64,000 bases of DNA from Sepiola atlantica (lineage: Eukaryota; Mollusca; Cephalopoda; Sepiida; Sepiolidae), in assembly GCA_963556195.1 (NCBI GenBank), contig OY744532.1, positions 107,656,583 through 107,720,582 of the forward strand. The letters are read 5' to 3'. Position 1 is the stretch's first letter. Each line of letters opens with the position of its first letter. Below are positions 54,501 through 64,000 of this stretch, one piece after another. The notes beneath the pieces were generated by a model. That model was not told the origin of the DNA, did no database searches, and saw nothing but the letters and a program-made list of their open reading frames with translations. Made by a program: the position numbers and the translations under genes.

Positions 54501-54985
54501 AATGATAACCACATTTGAAACAGGTTTTCGTTTTTCACCTCTTGTGCTTCTATTTTTGTCTCAAAGAACAATACAAAAACAGCAGGTGACTGATAAATTC
54601 TTCCAAACATTCTCTGCTATATTTGGAAAAGGGTCCAAATTATCCTCATCTTTATGGGTGGAGGTGGCGAGGCAAATAATATCTATAAACCAACATTTTT
54701 ATGCTTTCTTTCCTAAGAAGAAACACTTCTTGCTAGTCTGTTTTGATTTAATATGACATTACTTTGCGATCACATCTTTCACTCCAGTTTTTCCTCTGAT
54801 ATTTTCGATATCGGTGGGATCTCTTTAACTATTCAATGGTGCTGGCACCGTGATTAATCACTGTTCTTCCTTTTTTGTAATAATGGGCCAGTTCTGACAT
54901 GCATGCTGCCTACCAGACAGAGTGGATTAAGTTAAAGAAGTCAGTGCCAGAGGTTCTATTCAAATAATATACTTGACCGCTCTAC
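54501..54985. other. Spacer, nothing recognised
   Basis: The frame at 54502-54756 has no domain. Confidence 0.5.
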
Positions 54986-54987
54986 AT

Positions 54988-55537
54988 AAAACTCTAACCC
55001 CAACACCCTAACCACTCTACATAAAACCCTAACATAAAACTCTAACCCCAACACCCTAACCACTCTACATAAAACCCTAACCCTAACCCCAACACCCTAA
55101 CCACTCTACATAAAACCCTAACCCCAACACCCTAACCACTCTACATAAAACCCTAACCCCAACACCCTAACCACTCTACATAAAACCCTAACCCCAACAC
55201 CCTAACCACTCTACATAAAACCCTAACCCCAACACCCTAACCACTCTACATAAAACCCTAACCCCAACACCCTAACCACTCTACATAAAACCCTAACCCC
55301 AACACCCTAACCACTCTACATAAAACCCTAACCCCAACACCCTAACCACTCTACATAAAACCCTAACCCCAACACCCTAACCACTCTACATAAAACCCTA
55401 ACCCCAACACCCTAACCACTCTACATAAAACCCTAACCCCAACACCCTAACCACCTTACATAAAACTCTAACCCCAACACCCTAACCACTCTACATAAAA
55501 CCCTAACCCCAACACCCTAACCACTCTACATAAAACA
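54988..55537. repeat. 35-bp minisatellite with embedded CCCTAA, ~15 copies
   Basis: Unit ctctacataaaaccctaacc then ccaacaccctaacca. Copies are almost identical in the centre and more variable at the left edge. Confidence 0.97.
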
Positions 55538-55940
55538 GCGAAAATCTTAGATCAAAATGCGCGTTGTATGGTTAGGCTGTGGACTTATCGAGTTACCTTC
55601 GTATGGTGACATAAAAAAGGGTGTAGAAGAACTTTCTGATCAAGAGAAAAATTGTGTACAAAAATATTCGCCTCCCCTAAATCTGTCGGTTAGGAATTTT
55701 CGGAGATAGTTCAAAAGAATTCATCATTAAGTTTGGTGAAAAAACTCTGGACAGAGAGAGACGAATTTACTAGTGTTTAAATCTGTCTATCATTTAGGAC
55801 GGTTTTATTTTGTAAAGGTAAGTAAAAAAAAAAAAAAATATACAATTAAATAAAATTTAGAGATTAGAAATGAGTTAACAATATCGCATAAAAAAATGAA
55901 ATATCAGACGAAGGGATTCAAATACAAATGAAATTTTGAA
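55538..55940. other. Spacer, nothing recognised
   Basis: No frame or repeat identified. Confidence 0.5.
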
Positions 55941-55944
55941 AAAA

Positions 55945-56180
55945 TGCCTGAGCAGCCCTGTCGGCATTGCCCGATAGGAGCGCCTCAGACAGTTAGCAAT
56001 AAACTAACCCCTTCTCAAAGAAACCGCGTTTCTTTATCGCGTTTCTTTATCGCGTTTCTTTATCACGTTTCTTTATCGCGTTTCTTTATCGCGTTTCTTT
56101 ATCGCGTTTCTTTATCACGTTTCTTTATCGCGTTTCTTTATCGCGTTTCTTTATCGCGTTTCTTTATCGCGTTTCTTCTA
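55945..56180. repeat. SINE body fragment running into a 13-bp minisatellite
   Basis: tgtcggcattgcccgatagg..gcgcctcagacagttagcaataaactaaccccttctcaaag is the inverted SINE body. From 56026 about eleven copies of cgcgtttctttat (some cacg) follow. The HVSLSRFFIAFLY peptide repeat is an artefact of it. Confidence 0.85.
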
Positions 56181-56439
56181 TTATATGAAAAAAAGTTGTC
56201 CATATTTTTTTGCTAAATATTTGTCAGACAAAAAAACTGTTTGTAGGTAAATAATTTTTTTCGGATGTATCAGGTTCATGTGTCGACGCGTTCGAACATG
56301 TCGAATAGTTGACAGATATAGTATACTTCCATTTCTGTTTAGAGCATACTTCAAGCTATCTCTTGAGTAAGACAGCTAAAAATTATTTAACTTGCGTTAA
56401 TTTTGGAGCCCTTTGAAAATCGAAGATTGTAAGACCCAT

Positions 56440-56730
56440 TTTAGGCACTTGATGCTTTCCTATTTCCATAAAGATAAAAATGCCTCGCAAGCAACAAAAA
56501 GGTTCTGTGTAGTGTACGTTTTAGCTGAAAGAACTGTACGGAAGGGGTTCGCAAAGTTGAGAGTGTGAGATTTTAACCTTAATGATAAAGAATGCTCTGG
56601 CAGACTACTCCTTACAGATGCTGACCAAATGACGACATTAATTGAAAATAACCGACATTAAACAACACGAGAACTAACAGAAAGGCTTCAATATCAAAAT
56701 CCATCATTCATAAGGATTCGATTAAATATT
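56440..56730 (+). pseudogene. Mariner transposase N-terminal fragment
   Basis: Broken frames give FHKDKNASQATKRF, AERTVRKGFAKLR, a GRLLLTDADQMTTLIENN block and TTRELTERLQYQNPS. These are the paired helix-turn-helix regions of a mariner transposase. The catalytic part is absent. This is a different subfamily from the 8.3-9.4 kb element. Confidence 0.72.
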
Positions 56731-57100
56731 TAATGGAATATATTTTTGTTTACTTTTCATTTGTTTTAAAATTCGGCATGAATTTTCCGGACAACCTAGC
56801 AAAGAGTATAGAGCACTAACAAAATTTTAAAGGCTGACGTAGACAAATGTGCTGTAGTTATCAGTATTCAAGCCTTAAGGACGGTTCAGTTTTTAATTTA
56901 AAAATAAATATAAAATGAAATAAAACAATCGTCATACTGTTAAACACAGGATGAATTTTTTAAATCTTTGAGAAAAAAACAAAATGGCATTTCAACACCG
57001 GCAAATATGGTATGATTAGGTAATTTGGGTTAGGGTTAATGAACACTCAGAATAAATTCAGGAACCATTCTTTAAGGATTAATATTCAGTGAGAAGTGGA

Positions 57101-57155
<55 letters not shown>

Positions 57156-58130
57156 GTTGTTTTTAGAGGAAGAAGAAAAAAACTGCATAGAAATGTTCAT
57201 GGCTATGCGAACAAAATGCACGTAAAAAGTGAAAATACATTTGATTGATTTGTGGCTGATCAGCAGTTCGAGTTATGCACTCGTCCATAAATGTTTGTTT
57301 ATACAATATCACAAAACATTTTCAATGATATATTGGTAAAAAAAAAAAATGTAGGACATATGTGAGAAAACAAATGACTACATTGAAAAATGCAAAAAAA
57401 AAAACCATTTTTTAAAAGAGATTTTTCAAAACATTTAAGACAAAAATTCGAAATATAAAAAAAAAAGAAAAGAAACCGAAATTTACACAGTCATCTTTTC
57501 CTTATAGTAACGATCAGGAAATTGATTTCTATTCAATGACAATTGAATTGCATGAACATAAAAAAAAAAAAAGAAAACAGAAAAACAGACTTTGATATGT
57601 TTCTTTTTTTGAGAGTTATTCAATGCTAAATCAATTTACATATTGCAAGTGATTCATTAAATCTAAGATACTGAAGATATCAGTGCATCAAATCAAAGTA
57701 AAAGATCTGCTGGGATCCTAACTCGGCTTGCCAATTCCATCGTCTACCATTCCGCTATTGCAGATGTTTTGTGTTCTTTGGCAATGCTTATAGAATTTAT
57801 GTTTGAAAAAAAACAAAAAAAAAACAAAAACAAATGGAAAAGGTCAGTTAGATTTTGAATAAAATCACAGATAAAAGAAACAAAATTAATTTGACTCTTG
57901 TCTGCAAAAAAAAAAAAAAAAAAAATGAGACTAAATTTTTATGAAAAAAGAAAAAGAAAAAGTTATTTTAGAAAACTAAACTTACTTGAAGATCTATTTT
58001 AAAGAAAACTTTTAAAACAGATGTTATGATAACCTGTGTTTGAAATAGGGGGAGGGGGGGCTTGAGAAGCATCTGTCATGGTTATTTTATAAATATAAGG
58101 GTATTTTCTTTTTTAATATTATCTGCACTT
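56731..58130. other. A-rich spacer with (ATT)n
   Basis: ATT run at 57103-57154; many A runs; no gene. Confidence 0.6.
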
Positions 58131-58133
58131 TAC

Positions 58134-58815
58134 TTGCCTCCCCACGAGGGCATAGTTAGACATATGGTCGGTTTTGATATGGGGAAAATCCAGCTACCCA
58201 AAAAGTGGCACTCTGGATTGAGACAGAAATTAAAATTGCCTCAATCTATTAAAATCTTTCACTTACTGAGGACAGAAAAAGATGCAGTATAGTATCAGAA
58301 TAGATACTACACTTTGATCTTAGCTGATATCCCTATTTATTTGCCTCCCCACAAGGGCAGAGTTAGGCACAAAGTCGGTTTTTAATGAGGGTAACATCCA
58401 GCTCCCCAAAAAGGGGCACTCTAGATTGAGACAGAAATAAAGATTGCCTCAGTCTAGAAGCATTTCTTATTCACTGACCGAGAATAGAAAAGATGAAATG
58501 GTGTATGAGAACAGATACTACACTTTGGTATTTATCTTCCTCCCACAGCGGTAAGATGTGACACAAGGTCAGGAAAGTGGGATTTGAAAAGCCAGCGCCC
58601 TAGAGGAAGAAGAGTGCTCTGGCCGTCAAAAAATGCTGGACAGCCTCGTAGGCATTCCCCAGGCGATTAACAATAAATTAACCCCTTCTCAAAGGGTGAG
58701 AAGGCAAAGCCTGGGAGAGTGGACCTCCTAGAACTGCCCAGGACAATACAAGACGGTACCAGTCTAAAGAATGTAGCATTCATCGGAACAGATACAACAC
58801 TTTGGTCCTTAGTAA
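58134..58815 (-). mobile_element. Tandem run of three U2-related SINEs, inverted
   Basis: Units at about 58134-58330, 58338-58535 and 58540-58815. Each runs from tgcctccccacRagggc (or ctcccacagcggtaag) to agatactacactttg. The third includes the full body (gcattccccaggcgattaac..ctcctagaactgcccagg) seen at 14690-15335. Confidence 0.8.
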
Positions 58816-59960
58816 ATCTATTGCTTTTATCAGGTGAATGAAATGTTCCCAGCATTCATGTATGCCTTAGATATTTATGTAGGATAAAAGATAACAATCA
58901 GATTTAGTAGTGAATTTCTGGATCAAATAGATTTGAGGCACTCCAAATTAGTAACAACCAAAAGGGCTCATTTCGTTTTAACACCAATTTTTTACTTTTG
59001 ACTTCCGGTTTTATCACTTATGATAAATTAAGGATTTTTATAGCTAAAACTTAAGTATTTAAATTAAATTAAAAAAAAGAATCCAATCCAAGATTTAAAA
59101 AAAAATACAATCCAATATTTTTTTTTTAAATACCTTGTTCAAATTGTATTATACTATCTCTGCAAAACATCTTTTTATTTAAATGTGTTTATATATTTTG
59201 CTTAAATAAAGTTTTGTAAATAAAAGTATTTTACATTTTTTTAAATAAATCTTCAAAGTTTACACAACAAAGAGTTTTGTAAATAAAACTGATTTAATTA
59301 AAAATGCGTGCAAATAAAACTTGCTTGCAAATAAAACTATCTATTTTTTAGGTTATTAGTAAAACTTTATGTAAATAAAACCTTTTTTTTTTTCAAATAT
59401 GTCGTATTGTTTTGTTCAAAATTCAACCAGAGGTAAAAAAACAAAAAGAGGTATTAGGGCAAATGTGTTCTTTTGGTCGTTTCCCATTCTGGGGTGCTTC
59501 AAATATATTTGATCCAAATTTCTTATTAATATCTAGTCGAAAGAAAAAAAAAAAAAAAAAAAAACAATAATACTTTTGGAGTTTGGCATAAGAATGGATA
59601 AAAATAAAAGCCATCAGAAAATGGAAATATTTTTGGATTTGTGTTGTTTTAGATGTAAATAGTAAGAGTTTATTTGTCAAAGTTTTTAGTCCTTAATAGA
59701 AGTCTGCTCGACCCATTTTGGGAGTTATTGTTTCCAAAACAAGTTTAATGATTTTTCCGATGATGTGTGTTTAAAACGAAACACGCCAAAGTTGAATTGA
59801 TCACTTTCTATAACTTTTTTTAAACCTGCACAATTCGACTGCAAAAATGCACAAAAAAAGTTGCTTGGATATTAAAATGAACCCCGATGTCCAATATTAA
59901 TTCAAATTTTTTTCTTTCTTTTTGGTCTTTCAAAAAAAAATTTTTTTCTTTTTTTTAATT
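58816..59960. other. AT-rich spacer, nothing recognised
   Basis: Repeated aaataaaac/tttaaataaa motifs at 59190-59380; no gene. Confidence 0.5.
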
Positions 59961-59963
59961 GTC

Positions 59964-60539
59964 TCAACTAGTACATTTGACTGGGAGAAAACAGAATTTG
60001 GTTACTTTCGGTTGTGGGGTGAGACAATCCAATTTAAATGCATCTTTAAGCGCCACTATGTTACTCGCGTCGGCACCTTTACGAGTCAAATATCTCACTA
60101 AATGCGTGTGCCCTGCTTCAGAGGCATACCGTATTGAGGTGCGCCCTGTTGAATCCTTGCCGTTTATAGCAATACCACGAGATAGAAGAAGTTCGGCGAT
60201 TTTCTGATCCCCTCGGTGGGCAGCTAGATGTAAGAGGGAGCAACAAGCGGGGAGACCAACGGGCCGGCCCATTCGAAGGTTTACATCAACTTTGGCATTT
60301 AGCATTGTTTTTAGCAGACGACGTGATCCGCGAAGTGAACAAGCGTGGATTGGGGTCCAGCCCTCGATGTCTGTACTCAACACCTGACACACCAAATTTC
60401 GGTCGTGCTTGATGAGCTGTCGGAGTTGTCGTATCAGTTTGTTCTCGTCGTTACGCATTAGAGCCATCACAGCTGAAGCCATCTGGGATACGTCTTCCGA
60501 GTTAGACATCTGGTTACAGAGAGATCGTTCCAATGTCAT
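59964..60539 (-). CDS. Ankyrin-repeat protein exon
   Basis: A 191-codon minus-strand frame. After a ~55-residue leader rich in charged residues (MALMRNDENKLIRQLRQLIK), three ankyrin repeats follow: GWTPIHACSLRGSRRLLKTML, then CSLLHLAAHRGDQKIAELLL, then GRTSIRYASEAGHTHLVRYL. The first two have the consensus TP(I/L)H-A and LLHLAAHRG signatures. Ankyrin repeats mediate protein binding; the specific family is not identified. An acceptor-like site (ccctttgaaacag) lies about 15 bp before the ATG, so coding may start in an earlier exon. A potential donor (aaa|gtaacc, near 60005) lies before the apparent C-terminus, so the last ~14 residues may be intronic. The frame is clean and GC-richer than its surroundings, which supports a real gene. 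Confidence 0.8.
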   Translation of the reverse strand: MTLERSLCNQMSNSEDVSQMASAVMALMRNDENKLIRQLRQLIKHDRNLVCQVLSTDIEGWTPIHACSLRGSRRLLKTMLNAKVDVNLRMGRPVGLPACCSLLHLAAHRGDQKIAELLLSRGIAINGKDSTGRTSIRYASEAGHTHLVRYLTRKGADASNIVALKDAFKLDCLTPQPKVTKFCFLPVKCTS

Positions 60540-62140
60540 CGTCAGCTTTTCACCTGTTTCAAAGGGAAGAAGATAAAGAAAACATTGATAAGATTAAAAT
60601 GAAGAAGAGGAGATGTGTTCAAAAAATATCTTAAGTGACAAATAGAAATAGACAATGGGAAAGGTTTTCCGAAAAATACATAGTGTGCTCAAAATTAGGG
60701 ATTTTTTTAAAAACTTTCTTGACTCAAGCAATTCCGTTTCGGTTATTTGGGGCTTTTGTATCAATTATTACTACATTATTACATTATTATTTTATTTACC
60801 TTAAAAAATAAGACCGTAACGAGAAAGATGTTTTTTTGGTAAATTTGTAGATTAACACTTTCTGCTTAATCCCTCCCCCCCCCCCAAAAAAAATTATATT
60901 TTATTTTTTTAGAGGCTTACATGTGACTACCCTAAAAAAAATTATATTTTATTTTTTAAGAGGCTTACATGTGACTACCCTAAAAAAAATTGGCAGAAAG
61001 AAGAAGAAAAAAAATTAACATTTATTTTATTTTTCTAAAGTGGGGTGATCAGTTTTGTATATAAATTTAATGTAAAATGATCCCTCATTTCCGGATCATT
61101 CTAGCTTTTTAGGGCATTAACCCAATTTTTTTTTACTACTACCCCTAAGTCCGAGTGGTATGGTCGTAAAACTACTGGTAAGTGCCTAAAAAGTAGACCC
61201 CTCCCCCTTCACGTTAATACTACCATTGTATATCTCTAAGAATGAAAAATAAAACAAATATATTTGAGAAAACATGTTTCGAAAAATAATTGAATAGCTT
61301 CTGCTTCGTCACTAACAGTCGTTCAATGCGAACATGATTCAGAATAAAACAAAAAAATCGGGTTAAAAATATTGGGTACAAAAATGACTTAACATTGATT
61401 AGAGGAGACAATAAAAAAACTGAGAATAACCGAAACGAAATTGATCCAGTTAAGAAAGTTCAAAAAATCACAAAATTCTTAGGCTGTATTTACCAAGAGT
61501 TCAAGTAACAACGAAAAGTAAAAAAAAGCAAGAAAAAAAAGCAAGAAAAAAAAGCATCAATTTTCATAAAAATACTATGTGTTAAAACCGTACCAAAAGC
61601 AGACACAAAGAATAACAACAGCAACAATGCAGAGAGTCGATGCCTAAAAACATTCGATACTTGCTCGGCTAAATTGATTCGACGATCAAATACTCAATTT
61701 CGATTGGTTGCTTATGTCAGACTTTTATCTATCAGAAACAGTCTCTGTGGGAGCCGGGCACCTGTTCCTAAATCCTATGTAAACAATCGCATTTGCGCTT
61801 TCCAAACAGAGAGCCAGTGAGAAGGCCAGCTTGCTGAACAAATCCTTGTCACTGAGAACAACTACCACACAGTGCGTAAACAAACGTTGCCTTTAACCTC
61901 TGATAAGCACCATCGGCACGGGCGACTTACTTCTTGATACAAACTCTGTCAGTCTCACGAATTTCCTGCTCCAACCTGCATAGTACGGTCATAATAACAT
62001 TTTCCCTCGTTCGCACCTACCGACTTGTAGCAATTACATAATTACGATCTATTTTCTTTAGCATTAGAGTGTTATCATTCGCGGAGCAATTGATGCGTTG
62101 TTCGGCCAGAACACTTCCGTTTACACTCCGGGTTATTTTG
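60540..62140 (-). other. Upstream region of the ankyrin exon
   Basis: AT-rich to about 61560, with a direct duplication of taaaaaaaattatattttatttttt-aagaggcttacatgtgactac at 60885-60985. The stretch 61560-62100 is GC-richer and non-repetitive, and could hold the promoter or a first non-coding exon of the minus-strand gene. That is position-based inference only. Confidence 0.3.
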
Positions 62141-62144
62141 TTAT

Positions 62145-62285
62145 TTATAACTACTTACCAAGTTATATCACTTGTACAATATATATACGTTGGAATAAAC
62201 CGTACTATTGGTAGACCTTTACAGTCTGGGTTATTTTGTTATTAATAACTTCTTACCAAGTTATATCACTTGGTAAGAAGAACAA
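62145..62285. repeat. Tandem ~100-bp unit flanking a LINE insertion
   Basis: ataactacttaccaagttat and acgttggaataaaccgtact..gacctttacagtctgg occur at 62148-62266 and again at 62828-62912, on both sides of the LINE fragment. Confidence 0.75.
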
Positions 62286-62800
62286 CCTATATTTTGCTTT
62301 TATGGATTTGGAGAAAGCTTTTGACACCGTGCAAAGAGATGTTATCTGGTAGGCTTTGCATACATTTGGGGCAAGCGAGTGGTTGATGAAGGTTGTTCAA
62401 GCAATATAAAGAATTGCTCAAAGTTGTGTTGTGAGAATTAACAGCAGGTTTAGTGACAGATTTAATGTTAAAGTAGGAGTTATGGTTATGGTTAGAATTA
62501 GGGTTAGAGTTAGAATTAGAGTTAGAATTAGAGTTAGGGCTAGAGTTAGAATTAGGGTTAGGGTTAGAATTAGAGTGAGAATTAGAGTTAGGGTTAGAGT
62601 TAGAATTAGGGTTAGAATTAGAGTTAGAGTTAGGGCTAGACTTAGAATTAGGGTTAGGGTTAGAATTAGAGTTAGGGCTAGAGTTAGAGTTAGAATTAGA
62701 ATTAGAGTTAGAATTAGAGTTAGGGCTAGAGTTAGAATTAGAGTTAGGGCTAGAGTTAGGGTTCTGTGCTGAGTCTGTTGCTTTTCAGTATGCGACATTC
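62285..62800 (+). pseudogene. LINE RT fragment interrupted by a telomere-like array
   Basis: Translation gives NLYFAFMDLEKAFDTVQRDV, including the D-x-x-K-A-F-D catalytic block, then QSCVVRINSRFSDRFNVKVGV. After the array, another frame gives GSVLSLLLFSM. In this LINE group the normal order is VKVGV-H-Q-GSVLSPLLFS, so the array sits exactly where HQ belongs. A stop after DVIW and at other points shows the RT is dead. Confidence 0.8.
62486..62763. repeat. Degenerate telomere-like (TTAGRG) array
   Basis: Hexamers gttagg, gttaga, attaga and attagg with occasional gctaga. The frames through it are R/V/I or L/T repeats, not proteins. Confidence 0.93.
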
Positions 62801-63204
62801 GATTTAGTTACTATTATTTGTACAAGATATATACGTTGGAATAAACCGTACTATTTTAAGACCTTTACAGTCTGGTTATTTGGTTATTTATAACTACTTA
62901 CCAAGTTATATAATGACTAAATATCTCTTTTTTACAGCTTTCTTTAAAATACAAGGTGCGCCCTGAAGAAACTGATCGGTTTAAACGTTAGCACTATCAC
63001 TGTAAACCCCCAAGGCACGTCAAAGGTAAACGCCTCAACATGGGAATGCGTCTGCATTTCATGTAATTAAGATGGCTGCACTTTTATAAATATCAAATGT
63101 TTTTCATGAGTTGCTTGCCTTAATTGTTGCAGCGAACAATGATTCAATTCTGTTCAATCTGCAATTAGATACGCGTACATTGATCATCTTGCAGTATCGG
63201 CAAT

Positions 63205-63597
63205 AGCCGAGAAATCAAAAATAAACAAAATACACAAACAACTTTAACAAGACGCATTAAAATCTAATTTTCTACCGACCTGTATAAGTTCAACATTCTG
63301 AAACTGTTTTAAAGTTTTTTCGTTTATTTTTTATTTCAAAATAAGTTGTAATATCTCGAAGCTGAACGAGAAATGTAGGCCGGCATATTTAATATTTTAT
63401 TGGGTTTGAAAGTCGAACAAAATGGTGGCCTACAGTTTTCGTTCAGCTTCGAGATATTACAACTTATTTTGAAATAAAAAACAAACTTTAAAATAGTTTC
63501 AGAACGTTAAAAGTATACGAGTCGGTAGAAAATTAAATTTTAATGCGTTTGGTAAGATTTATTTGCAGTCTATTTTGTTTATTTTCGATTTCTCGGA
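63205..63597. mobile_element. Fold-back element with ~180-bp arms
   Basis: Left arm 63205-63390 (agccgagaaatcaaaaataa..tctcgaagctgaacgag) is the inverse of about 63420-63597, with scattered changes, around a ~35-bp loop. No hammerhead core found in it. Confidence 0.88.
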
Positions 63598-64000
63598 TGT
63601 TAACTACACTTCAAGATTACCGCGTACATTATCACTTGTATGTATCCTTATTTATTTACCGATTTCTCGCATTACAGAAACCCGGCCACATATCTGGGCG
63701 ATGAACAAAAAAAAAAGACAAAAAGTGAGGTTTTGAAAAACCGGCTTTTGTTTTAACTTTACAAATAGATCCAGTTGTTTTTTTTTTTTTTTAATTGTTG
63801 TGGCTAAATAAAGATGGCAATCCATTTGGGCCGTCGCCATTCGACACAAAGATAACAAAAGAAGATTAAAAACAAACAAAACAAAACGACGAGATGATTC
63901 TCATCGCTTTGTTTTTACTTTGAACAAAAGAGGATTGCATAGTTTGAATTCATTATCGTTTATTATTGCTTCAAATTCGCACGCAAACACACAGACATTA
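63598..64000. other. Window end, nothing recognised
   Basis: A 75-codon minus-strand frame at 63652-63879 is low complexity and unlikely to be a gene. Confidence 0.5.

Noticed and set aside
55944..56216. Apparent 13-residue peptide repeat
   Set aside because: A 13-bp DNA minisatellite read in three successive frames; not a repeat protein.
62418..62798. Leu/Thr-repeat and Arg/Val-repeat frames
   Set aside because: Translation of the telomere-like hexamer array.
62958..62995. CTGAAGAAACTGATCGGTTTAAACGTT, Penelope-type hammerhead terminus
   Set aside because: GAAA is replaced by TAAA and stem I does not pair; too decayed to call.

Overview
This is a repeat-dominated stretch of an AT-rich animal genome. 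Interrupted coding sequence with splice signals, vertebrate-type CCCTAA/TTAGGG hexamer arrays, Penelope-like, mariner, hAT and non-LTR elements, and very long TA, CT and AAG microsatellites point to a metazoan, most likely a lophotrochozoan such as a cephalopod mollusc. That assignment is inferred from repeat style and is not proven by any gene seen here.

Only two host-gene pieces are convincing. One is a terminal exon at about 6.36-6.77 kb (+) that looks like the C-terminal domain of a mitochondrial lipoyltransferase (LIPT1/LplA family). The other is an ankyrin-repeat exon at about 59.96-60.54 kb (-). Nearly everything else is mobile or repeat DNA.

Layout. 0-10 kb: a dispersed 600-bp repeat (family A), LINE 3' ends, the lipoyltransferase exon, a decayed mariner and a 31-bp minisatellite. 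11-15 kb: a cluster of small fold-back or MITE-like elements separated by long (TA)n, several with hammerhead-ribozyme cores, followed by U2 snRNA-related SINE copies. 16-20 kb: LINE tail, family A copies and long inverted repeats. 20.7-26.5 kb: one large palindromic locus holding a Penelope-like element with an open RT plus GIY-YIG frame, flanked by pLTR-like repeats and TA arrays punctuated by GTAA whose orientation flips near 25.2 kb. 27-29.6 kb: alternating inverted repeats and a 1.07-kb telomere-like array. 29.7-35.6 kb: remains of a Gypsy-type retrotransposon and LTR-like segments. 37-44 kb: a second dense cluster of TA-flanked fold-back elements with more hammerhead cores. 45-49 kb: LINE fragments in head-to-head orientation and an intact hAT-type MITE with an 8-bp target duplication. 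50-58.8 kb: satellites, minisatellites, a mariner fragment and a tandem run of U2-related SINEs. 60-64 kb: the ankyrin exon, a LINE RT interrupted by a telomere-like array, and a final fold-back element.

The most interesting theme is a set of small elements, each bounded by TA microsatellites, that carry hammerhead self-cleaving ribozyme cores (CUGANGA, stem II, GAAA, stem III, UH). In several, all three stems can be paired by eye. In one element the ribozyme lies in both arms of a ~180-bp terminal inverted repeat, so the two copies point in opposite directions. Another has the direct-repeat layout of a ~300-bp retrozyme-like monomer. A shared near-palindromic box (GCTCTAT..GTATATTGAGC) accompanies six or seven of these elements. 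All pairings were done by hand; no folding, alignment or database search was run.
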